This document shows positions 1 through 5,772 of a stretch of DNA of 9,654 nucleotides, piece after piece. A program made the position numbers and the translations under genes. Each line of letters starts with the position of its first letter. The first letter of the stretch is position 1. The notes under the pieces were generated by a model that was not told the DNA's origin, did no database searches, and saw only the letters and a program-made list of their open reading frames with translations. The DNA lies in the NCBI GenBank assembly GCA_946405475.1, contig CAMJHI010000065.1:1-9654 (forward strand). The letters run 5' to 3'. This stretch comes from an uncultured Clostridia bacterium. Lineage in GTDB: Bacteria > Bacillota > Clostridia > Oscillospirales > Acutalibacteraceae.

Positions 1-211
1 CAAACGCCAGCCTTCCCACGGTCGGACTGGTCAGATCATCACCGACCAGGGACGGCGCCTGAACCAAGGGGCCCAATTTCACAAACAGGGAGAATGCGGC
101 CATACATAAGATCAGAATGCCGAATTCCGCAAGCAACGGCAAAAAGTATTCACGCCCGATTTCTTTGGGCGTGCTGCGGATATGTTTGCTGTAATTCTCA
201 AATTTTTTCAT
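1..211 (-). CDS. N-terminus of an unidentified membrane or secreted protein (partial)
   Basis: The first 70 codons of a gene that runs off the left edge, so its 3' part is missing. The ATG at 209-211 is preceded by AGGAGA (221-226, minus strand) at 9-nt spacing, a convincing ribosome binding site. The visible protein begins MKKFENYSKHIRSTPKEIGR, a basic cytoplasmic-looking N-terminus. One hydrophobic segment follows at about residues 24-47 (LPLLAEFGILILCMAAFSLF), and then a Pro/Gly/Asp-containing stretch that is probably outside the membrane. The segment looks more like a membrane anchor than a cleavable signal peptide, because 20 or more hydrophilic residues precede it and no clear AxA site is visible. 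The gene lies 108 bp downstream of the SpoIIE-type phosphatase on the same strand with no obvious terminator between them, so co-transcription is possible. I do not recognise the family, and no function can be assigned from this fragment. Confidence 0.75.
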   Translation of the reverse strand, partial: MKKFENYSKHIRSTPKEIGREYFLPLLAEFGILILCMAAFSLFVKLGPLVQAPSLVGDDLTSPTVGRLAF

Positions 212-319
212 TTGAAACACTCTCCTGCGTTGAAAGTATTTTCGTCAGAATAAAGCATGAAAAGGCTGCGGCGTGAATTGCCCTGTTTCTTGCATGCTGT
301 CGACGGTTTTTCGCTGCTT

Positions 320-2077
320 TTAATCGTTGTCGTTTGTGTTATTGGCTTCCGGCTGAACCGGTCCGTTATACGCCAGACACAGCATGGTCAGATCGTCAAA
401 CTGCGGCGCGTCGCCCTCAAACCGTTTGACCTCGTTCCTGACAAATTCCAGCAGCTCCTGCGGCGCAGCGTCTCCGGCGCGATTGAGCGTTTCCAAGGCC
501 CGCTCGCTGCCGAAAAGCTCGTCCGTTTCATCGGACGCTTCCATCAAGCCGTCCGTATAAAGGAACAGTCTGGAACCGGGGCGCAGCTGCAATTCATAGT
601 CCCGATATTGGATCCCTTCCATCGCGCCGATGACAAAGCCGTGCTTGTCTGCGATCATCTCGTAATCGCCGTCGGGTTGTTTGACGATCGGTTTTTCATG
701 CCCCGCGTTCGATGCAATGAGTCTGCCCGTCGAAATTTCCAGAATACCGAGCCAGACCGTGACAAACATCTGCTCCCGGTTATGATGGCAGATCTGGTCA
801 TTGACAGACGACAGCACGTCTTTGGGGCTTTTGCCGGTCATCGCCTGGTTCTGGATCATAATCATCGTCATCATCATAAACAGCGCCGCGGGAACGCCTT
901 TGCCGGACACGTCCGCCATCACGAGAGCCAGATGATCGTCGTCGACAAGGAAGTAATCGTAGAAATCACCGCCGACCTCTTTGGCGGGAGTCATGGAGGC
1001 ACTGATATGAAACTCTTTCCGGTCGGGGAACGCGGGAAAAATGTTGGGCAGCATATCCGCCTGGATCTTATTGGCGAGCGTCAGCTCGGTATGGATCCGC
1101 TGCTTTTCCGCCGTGATCCTGGTCAGATTCTTTTCGTAATCCGTCAGGTCACATTCCATATCATGAACGGTAAGCGCGAGATTCTCGATCTCGTCGCCCG
1201 TATGAATGGCAAGGGAAGCAAAATGCCCGGTGTTATGTAACCCCGCCGTTTTGTCCGCCGTATATTGCTGTGCGGCCCCGGCAATGGCGTTGAGCGGCTC
1301 CACGACCGTTTTTTTCATGCGGCGCAGGAACAGAATGCTGAACAGGATAACAGTGATCAACAACCCAACGGCAAACTGAACAACGAATTTCCAGATGCCG
1401 GAAACCACGTCGCTGAGGGTTATGTCGGAAAGGATGAAACCGGTCACCTCGCCCGAATCGGATTCTATGGGAACACCGGCGGTAGACACCCAGCCGTAAA
1501 TCTCCGTGTCGGCGATCTCATAGAGCATTCCGCTGCCATCCCAATGCAGGAATTTCTCTGTTTCCTCATGGTCAACCTTTTCCCATTCGCCGGGGCTGCA
1601 GTGCTGCTCGGGATCGGGTTCGGGGTCGACGATATAGACGATCGCGTCGGTCTTCGGGTCATACATGGCAAGATAAATGGCATATACGTCGCTCGACTCC
1701 AGAAAATCCGCCAGCACGGAGGAAATCCTCTGATAGTCCTCGCGGTCGTAAATATCTGCAAAGCGGGCGGCATAAGCGTCGCTGTAGGGATCGGCCCGTT
1801 CCGCCTCCGACAGCGAACGGTACCGCGCCATGACCTCACGGGAAACGGCCTCGGTATCGGCTGTTTTGGCCAGAATGGCGGAAGCGTTGCGCGACAGGTT
1901 GAAAGCGGTTGAAATATCCTGCCTTGCAACGGCTGCGGTATATAAAGCAAGCCCGATCAGCAAACAGATCGCGCCGAGCAATACAGAACCGAGAAGGACA
2001 GAACGGAACACTCGGTTCGACAGAGAGTGCCGCATGCGTTCCAGTTTTGTCATTTCTCTTACACTTTTTTTCGGCAT
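320..2077 (-). CDS. Membrane-anchored HAMP-SpoIIE (PP2C-type) serine/threonine phosphatase with extracellular sensor domain
   Basis: A complete 585-residue protein. The start at 2077 is chosen because GGAGG (2084-2088) sits 6 nt upstream. A longer in-frame start at 2122 would place the first codons inside the palindromic element and has no ribosome site. Order of parts: basic N-terminus; TM1 at about 26-50; an extracellular region at about 51-227; TM2 at about 228-251; a HAMP-like linker starting RRMKKTVVEPL (252-310); a short coiled segment (about 315-342, AEKQRIHTELTLANKIQ); and a PP2C/SpoIIE catalytic domain at about 355-570. Metal-binding motifs are intact: GGDFYD (369-374), ADVSGKG (388-394), YTDGL (507-511) and FDDLT (560-564). 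This is the RsbU/SpoIIE-like class, which in known systems dephosphorylates an anti-sigma-factor antagonist of the STAS type. No partner is encoded in this window. The extracellular part (YLAMYDPKTDAIVY, then GWVSTAGVPI...GFILSDITL) has the rhythm of a Cache/PDC-like sensor. That reading is inference, and the ligand is unknown. Confidence 0.93.
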   Translation of the reverse strand: MPKKSVREMTKLERMRHSLSNRVFRSVLLGSVLLGAICLLIGLALYTAAVARQDISTAFNLSRNASAILAKTADTEAVSREVMARYRSLSEAERADPYSDAYAARFADIYDREDYQRISSVLADFLESSDVYAIYLAMYDPKTDAIVYIVDPEPDPEQHCSPGEWEKVDHEETEKFLHWDGSGMLYEIADTEIYGWVSTAGVPIESDSGEVTGFILSDITLSDVVSGIWKFVVQFAVGLLITVILFSILFLRRMKKTVVEPLNAIAGAAQQYTADKTAGLHNTGHFASLAIHTGDEIENLALTVHDMECDLTDYEKNLTRITAEKQRIHTELTLANKIQADMLPNIFPAFPDRKEFHISASMTPAKEVGGDFYDYFLVDDDHLALVMADVSGKGVPAALFMMMTMIMIQNQAMTGKSPKDVLSSVNDQICHHNREQMFVTVWLGILEISTGRLIASNAGHEKPIVKQPDGDYEMIADKHGFVIGAMEGIQYRDYELQLRPGSRLFLYTDGLMEASDETDELFGSERALETLNRAGDAAPQELLEFVRNEVKRFEGDAPQFDDLTMLCLAYNGPVQPEANNTNDND

Positions 2078-2103
2078 ATCCGTCCTCCGATGATTCTTCG
2101 TTC

Positions 2104-2271
2104 TAAGGAAACGCTGATTCAATCAGAGTGTGCGAGGGAGCGAGAGATTTTTTCGTCAGATTGTGCAAAAAAGCCGCCGCTTTGCTGACGCAAAACAAGG
2201 ATTTTTGGTGCAATATGACGGAAAAAGATCCGCTCCCTCGTGCGCTTGTGATTGATTCAGTGTTTCCCTAA
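2104..2271. repeat. 168-bp imperfect palindrome, MITE-like inverted-repeat element
   Basis: The left arm (2104-2142) and right arm (2231-2271) are imperfect inverted copies. GGAAAC at 2107-2112 pairs with GTTTCC at 2262-2267. CTGATTCAATCA (2114-2125) pairs with TGATTGATTCAG (2249-2260) with one mismatch. CGAGGGAGCG (2133-2142) pairs perfectly with CGCTCCCTCG (2231-2240). Pairing continues inward with mismatches (TTTTTTCGTCAGATTG against CAATATGACGGAAAAA) down to a centre at TTTGC-TGAC-GCAAA (2181-2194), so the whole element could fold as one long hairpin. The hexamer CTAAGG occurs at both ends (2103-2108 and 2268-2273), either part of the repeat or a target-site trace. No protein is encoded inside. 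A non-autonomous miniature element is the best reading. A chromosomal palindromic repeat family (REP/BIME-like) is the alternative. Confidence 0.7.
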
Positions 2272-2368
2272 GGCTCCGGCGGCGCCCTGCCCTGTTCTCA
2301 CGGGCGGCAAGCTCTGGCCGGCTTACCGATGCGTTGAAACCGCCTGACATTCACCTTTCTGAATTTAA
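2272..2368 (-). other. GC-rich, possibly structured 5' leader of the phosphatase transcript
   Basis: This is the stretch between the minus-strand promoter and the palindrome. It can fold: CCGGC (2276-2280) pairs with GCCGG (2317-2321) and encloses GCCC (2289-2292) paired with GGGC (2302-2305). I cannot match it to a known riboswitch. A 64-codon reading frame starting at 2350 crosses into the palindrome and looks non-functional. Apart from these hairpins and the promoters nearby, I see nothing else in the 481-bp region between the phosphatase and the lipoprotein gene. Confidence 0.25.
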
Positions 2369-2397
2369 ACTATACAATAACCCGGCCGCGATTGCAA
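2369..2397 (-). promoter_or_regulatory. Sigma-A-type promoter for the phosphatase transcript
   Basis: On the minus strand, TTGCAA (2392-2397) is followed by a 17-nt spacer and TATAGT (2369-2374), close to the TTGACA-N17-TATAAT consensus. The predicted start, near 2362, would give a leader of about 285 nt reading through the palindromic element before the phosphatase ATG at 2077. The site lies back to back with the lipoprotein promoter. Confidence 0.6.
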
Positions 2398-2450
2398 CGG
2401 TTTTTTGTTTTTCCGAAAGACCGGGCAGTTGAAAGCCAACAGCAAATCTA

Positions 2451-2479
2451 TTGAAAAGAGGGAGAAAACATTGTATAAT
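2451..2479 (+). promoter_or_regulatory. Sigma-A-type promoter for the lipoprotein gene and cluster
   Basis: TTGAAA (2451-2456), a 17-nt spacer and a perfect TATAAT (2474-2479). Transcription would begin near 2486, giving a leader of roughly 70 nt that ends with AGGAGG (2546-2551) 7 nt before the ATG at 2559. This is the best promoter seen ahead of the rightward genes. Confidence 0.72.
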
Positions 2480-2558
2480 AGGAATGACCTGAAACGTCAG
2501 GCCGACAATCCGCTCCACAAGTTTATCAGCGTGATCAGAATTTCGAGGAGGAAATAAA

Positions 2559-3407
2559 ATGAACGTGTCTGTCAAAAAATGGATCGCCGTCGTATTGGCT
2601 CTTGTGCTTTTGGGTTCATTGATCTCTTGCGGGAAAGACGCCGCAAAGCCGGAACCGACGGACGCCGTGACCACCGAGGCGACGACAAGCGAAACCGCGC
2701 CAGTCGAGACCACCGAAGAGGCTTCGGAAGAAATCAGCGAGGAAGCTTCGGAAGAGACCACTGTGGATGAGACGACCATGCAGGCGGAAAGCTCGACCGA
2801 GGAAGAAACCGAAGAGGAAGCCAAAGCCCCGCAGACCAAAGCGGAGGTCATCGCTTATCTCAATGAGGCGCTCAACGCCGTCAAGGCAAAACGCCCCGGC
2901 TTCACAAAAGTGTATAAAAGAGACGCCACAGGCGATATTTCCGGGCTTCCCGGCTGGCTAAGCAACATCATCCGTCAAAACGAGACCAAGACTTATCAAA
3001 AGGGCACCGATTATAAAGATATTTTCCCCGCCGCGGGCTACAGCTGGTCGAGCAGACTCAGAGAGAGCGACGTGAAACAATACTCGATCAAAGAAAACGG
3101 GAAGTATTACGATATCCGCGTCGACCTGGGGAACGAAACGAACCCCACGCCGGGCGAGACCTCCTCTTACGGCCGCTGCATGTCGGTGGTCACGGTGTCA
3201 AGCGCGGAATCCATCCCCGGCATCAAGAACGTTTCGATGAATTATCACAACGGTTACGTAACCGCGAGAGTGGATTCCGAAACCAACAGGATCGTCCGCT
3301 GTGAGTTTTCCGCCGCGGCCGACGTACAGGCTACGGTATCGGTTCTCGGCGACGTCAAGGTCAGCAACATCGTCAGCACCGAGACGTTCACCGATTTTGT
3401 CTGGTAA
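2559..3407 (+). CDS. Surface lipoprotein with Glu/Thr-rich stalk and uncharacterised C-terminal domain
   Basis: A 282-residue protein with a very good start (AGGAGG, 7-nt spacing). Residues 1-24 form a lipoprotein signal peptide: K6 K7, a hydrophobic core, and the lipobox L21-I22-S23-C24. The mature protein should therefore be lipid-linked through Cys24 on the outer face of the membrane. Residues 28-88 are a low-complexity Glu/Thr/Ser stalk containing a small duplication (EEASEE occurs twice, encoded at about 2715-2757). The globular part (about 90-282) starts with a helix (KAEVIAYLNEALNAVKAKRP) and ends in beta-like segments (VTARVDSETNRIVRCEF, then VQATVSV). From memory it resembles a domain common in Clostridia lipoproteins of unknown function. 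I cannot name a family, and no catalytic motif is evident. It leads the rightward cluster, with 127 bp before the next gene. A role as a binding or structural surface protein is inference. Confidence 0.88.
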   Translation: MNVSVKKWIAVVLALVLLGSLISCGKDAAKPEPTDAVTTEATTSETAPVETTEEASEEISEEASEETTVDETTMQAESSTEEETEEEAKAPQTKAEVIAYLNEALNAVKAKRPGFTKVYKRDATGDISGLPGWLSNIIRQNETKTYQKGTDYKDIFPAAGYSWSSRLRESDVKQYSIKENGKYYDIRVDLGNETNPTPGETSSYGRCMSVVTVSSAESIPGIKNVSMNYHNGYVTARVDSETNRIVRCEFSAAADVQATVSVLGDVKVSNIVSTETFTDFVW

Positions 3408-3410
3408 CCG

Positions 3411-3460
3411 TCAGTCGACCCCGCCAAGGATCCGGCGCGCTGCTGATTTTTCCGTTTTTG
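3411..3460 (+). terminator. Possible weak intrinsic terminator after the lipoprotein gene
   Basis: A short hairpin, CGCC (3422-3425) pairing with GGCG (3434-3437), may be extended at its base by TCAG/CTGA pairing. It is followed by ATTTTTCCGTTTTT. The stem is short, so it would at most attenuate transcription into the next gene. No convincing promoter was found between here and 3535. Confidence 0.25.
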
Positions 3461-3534
3461 ATACAGTATTCAAATCATTTACATCTTCTGAAACAGCATT
3501 TTAGAATTGCATAATAAAAAAGGAGAGAAAAGTC

Positions 3535-4722
3535 ATGAAACGATTCAACAGAATTCTCGCGTCGATACTCGCCGTTCTTCTGACAATGCCGCTGCTTCTG
3601 ACGCCGGCTTTTGCGGCCGACGCCAACGACCCGTATGAGCCGCTCCGGCAGGGCGTCGGATACGTTGCCCTCGGCGACAGCTTTGCGCGCGGCTACGGCG
3701 CGGGCGGGCGCTGGCAGGAGCAGATTTATCTCAACGACACCTATGGCCATTATGACTGCCGCAACGTGGACGGCGCTTACCCGAATCTGGTCGCCGAAGC
3801 GTTCGGGCTCAGCGCGCCGGACGATATCCGTGACACAAGCGCCAAGATGTGGTCGCTGTCACACGACGCCGTGTCCACCGCCTACATGCTCGACCTGCTC
3901 GGCATCGACGACGGCTACCGTGATGAAGAGTTCACCTACAACGAGCACTACCGCTACATGGCGGAGCGATATGAAACGGATCTGCGCTATTTCGGTGACC
4001 CGAAGAGCTGCGCGCTCGACGGTCAGTCGGCCTACGGCCGGACCGGCGAAGTCATGAGCGTACGCGAGCTGATCGAAAACGCGAGCCTGATCACCATCGG
4101 GCTGGGGCAGACGGATATTCTCTATAAGGCGCAGACCTTCGGGCTGGGCGGGCTTGATTTAAGCAACGCCGCAAGCATTCCGGGCGGGGTCGCCAACATT
4201 CTCCATCTGCTTGACCGTTACTTCGATTACTGGAAGGACGCCTATCCCCTGCTGCTGGATTACATCAAGGAAAGCAACCCCGACGCAAAAGTCATTCTGG
4301 TCGGCACCCTCAACCCCATCAAGGACGCGACACTGACGGATGACGTGGCCATCAAAATCGGCGCCGCGCTCAACGGCATCATGGCTTCGATGAACGCCTA
4401 CACCAGGCTGTGCGCCTACCGGTACGGTTATCAATACGTCGATATTTCCGACGTGGAAACGCCCGCCTCGGTCACGCAGATGTCCATCGGGCACATTCTT
4501 TCAATCAGCGACCCCATTGAATACGGGCTCACGGCGCACCCCACCCCGCGCGGCTATTCGCAAATTGCCGACAGGATCATTGCCGCCGTAAAAGCCGACC
4601 TCGACGGCAGTTCGGCCAACAGCCTGCTCAAAATAAAAGCGTTCTTCACGGCGATCATCGACTGGTTCCGCGTTCTGCTTTTCCGCGCCGTCGTTTCGCT
4701 GGGCAGCGTCGGCAGATCATAA
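3535..4722 (+). CDS. Secreted SGNH/GDSL-type hydrolase with degenerate motif blocks and hydrophobic C-terminal tail
   Basis: A 395-residue protein with AGGAGAG (3521-3527) ahead of the ATG. A Sec signal peptide (residues 1-27, ending AFA) is followed by a mature start near A28. Block I is ALGDSFARGYGAG (45-57), with Ser49 as the nucleophile of the SGNH esterase/lipase superfamily. Block V carries His335 (THE-like segment LTAHPTPRGYSQIA). The other two signatures are degraded. In block III the usual GxND reads GQTD (191-194), with Thr193 where the oxyanion-hole Asn belongs. The block II Gly is not evident in WSLSHDAVST. The Asp normally three residues before the His is Leu332. The C-terminus (about 365-395) is hydrophobic and aromatic (KAFFTAIIDWFRVLLFR), possibly a surface-retention tail. 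The stop overlaps the ribosome site of the next gene, so the two are surely co-transcribed. Family members deacylate lipids or acetylated glycans. The substrate here is unknown and activity may be altered. Confidence 0.87.
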   Translation: MKRFNRILASILAVLLTMPLLLTPAFAADANDPYEPLRQGVGYVALGDSFARGYGAGGRWQEQIYLNDTYGHYDCRNVDGAYPNLVAEAFGLSAPDDIRDTSAKMWSLSHDAVSTAYMLDLLGIDDGYRDEEFTYNEHYRYMAERYETDLRYFGDPKSCALDGQSAYGRTGEVMSVRELIENASLITIGLGQTDILYKAQTFGLGGLDLSNAASIPGGVANILHLLDRYFDYWKDAYPLLLDYIKESNPDAKVILVGTLNPIKDATLTDDVAIKIGAALNGIMASMNAYTRLCAYRYGYQYVDISDVETPASVTQMSIGHILSISDPIEYGLTAHPTPRGYSQIADRIIAAVKADLDGSSANSLLKIKAFFTAIIDWFRVLLFRAVVSLGSVGRS

Positions 4723-4734
4723 GGAGATGATACG

Positions 4735-5712
4735 ATGATTTCAGCCAAAACAGCAAAAACAGCCAAAGCCGTCGCTCTGGCCGGTGTGGGCGCCGCAGCC
4801 GCTGTGCTGGGTGCGGGCGCGCTGGTATATGAATGCGCGCTGAACACGAAGGTGAACGGCTTTTTTATCCGGTTGTTCGACCGACCCGCTCCCCTGCCCG
4901 AGCCGCCCGAACGCAAGGATGGCGACCCGGAGCCTTACCGCCCGGAATGGTTTGAGGAAAACAAGGGCGACGATCAGGTGATCGTCACCGACCTGACCGG
5001 GCCGATCCACGCCTATATCATTCCGGCCGACAGGCCGTCGCACCGCTGGGCCGTGCTCTGCCACGGCTACAACGCCGCGCCGCGCTCCGTCGGCGTGTTC
5101 GCGCAGCATTATCACGCGCTGGGCTATCACTGCATCTGCCCCTCGCTGCGCGGCTGGGGCAACGACGAAACCAGTTACTGCACCATGGGCTACCACGACA
5201 AGGATCTGTTGATGGCGTGGATCGACTACATCGTGGCGCGCGACCCCGAAGCGCAGATCGTGCTGCACGGCTATTCCATGGGCGCGGTGACCGTGATGCT
5301 TGCCACCGGCGAAACGCTGCCCCCGCAGGTGAAGGCGGCGGTGGCCGACTGCGGTTTCACCACCTGCTGGGAGCAATACGCCAATGTGATCAAAAGCTAC
5401 GGCAAGCTGCCGTCGTTCCCGCTGCTCAACGCCATCAACGCGGTGTCCATGCTGCGCGGGAACTTCGATATCCGCCAAAACAACCCGATCGAGGCCGTTC
5501 AGCGTTCCGTGACGCCGACAGTGTTTTTGCACGGCACGGCGGATGATTTTGTGCCCTACCCCATGATGGATCGGCTTTATGAAGCCTGCGCGGCGCCGAA
5601 GGCCAAGCAGGCCATCGAAGGCGCCGTGCACGCCCGAGCGGTCTACACCGACCCCGCCCTGTATTGGAAAACAGTCGACAGCTTTTTGCAGGACAGGATC
5701 ACATGCCCATAA
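4735..5712 (+). CDS. Membrane-anchored alpha/beta hydrolase (COG1073-like)
   Basis: A 325-residue protein whose ribosome site (AGGAG at 4721-4725) overlaps the preceding stop. The 12-bp gap marks an operon. The N-terminus has one hydrophobic Ala/Gly/Val-rich segment (about 10-34) without a clear cleavage site, so it is probably a membrane anchor with the catalytic domain outside. Family features are intact: oxyanion-loop HGYN (110-113), nucleophile elbow GYSMG with Ser181, acid Asp270 in HGTADDFVP (266-274), and His299 in VHARAVYTDP. The sequence between (SLRGWGNDE, about 140) fits the alpha/beta-hydrolase pattern of Firmicutes proteins related to acyl/peptide hydrolases. It lacks the C-terminal hydrophobic tail of its two neighbours, consistent with already having an N-terminal anchor. 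A short-chain esterase or acyl hydrolase is the likely activity. The natural substrate cannot be read from the sequence. Confidence 0.9.
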   Translation: MISAKTAKTAKAVALAGVGAAAAVLGAGALVYECALNTKVNGFFIRLFDRPAPLPEPPERKDGDPEPYRPEWFEENKGDDQVIVTDLTGPIHAYIIPADRPSHRWAVLCHGYNAAPRSVGVFAQHYHALGYHCICPSLRGWGNDETSYCTMGYHDKDLLMAWIDYIVARDPEAQIVLHGYSMGAVTVMLATGETLPPQVKAAVADCGFTTCWEQYANVIKSYGKLPSFPLLNAINAVSMLRGNFDIRQNNPIEAVQRSVTPTVFLHGTADDFVPYPMMDRLYEACAAPKAKQAIEGAVHARAVYTDPALYWKTVDSFLQDRITCP

Positions 5713-5772
5713 CAGCGCCGACCGAATCGAGATAAGATGCACAAACTGACCGATCTACAGGAGAAAACACAT

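Noticed and set aside
257..1912. Long plus-strand reading frames opposite the phosphatase
   Set aside because: They are antisense to a gene with intact PP2C motifs, have no ribosome sites and encode Arg/His-rich, non-family sequence typical of antisense frames in GC-rich DNA.
2078..2122. Upstream in-frame start for the phosphatase at 2122
   Set aside because: It lies inside the palindromic element and lacks a ribosome site, whereas the ATG at 2077 has GGAGG at 6-nt spacing.
2156..2350. 64-codon minus-strand reading frame in the leader
   Set aside because: It runs into the palindrome, its putative ribosome site is almost touching the ATG, and the product has no recognisable features.
2351..2851. 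166-codon minus-strand frame over the divergent promoters and lipoprotein stalk
   Set aside because: Its Ser/Val-rich sequence is the reverse of the Glu/Thr stalk codons, and it covers both promoters.
3488..3515. Promoter-like CTGAAA-N16-CATAAT ahead of the SGNH gene
   Set aside because: The predicted transcription start would fall at the ribosome binding site itself, so it would not give a usable message.
4741..5742. 333-codon minus-strand frame opposite the alpha/beta hydrolase
   Set aside because: Antisense to a gene with a complete catalytic triad. The His/Arg/Gly-rich product has no family motif and no ribosome site.
5737..5772. Longer start for the NagZ-like gene at 5737
   Set aside because: It would add twelve hydrophilic residues before an otherwise classical signal peptide. 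The AGGAGA site is positioned for the ATG at 5773.
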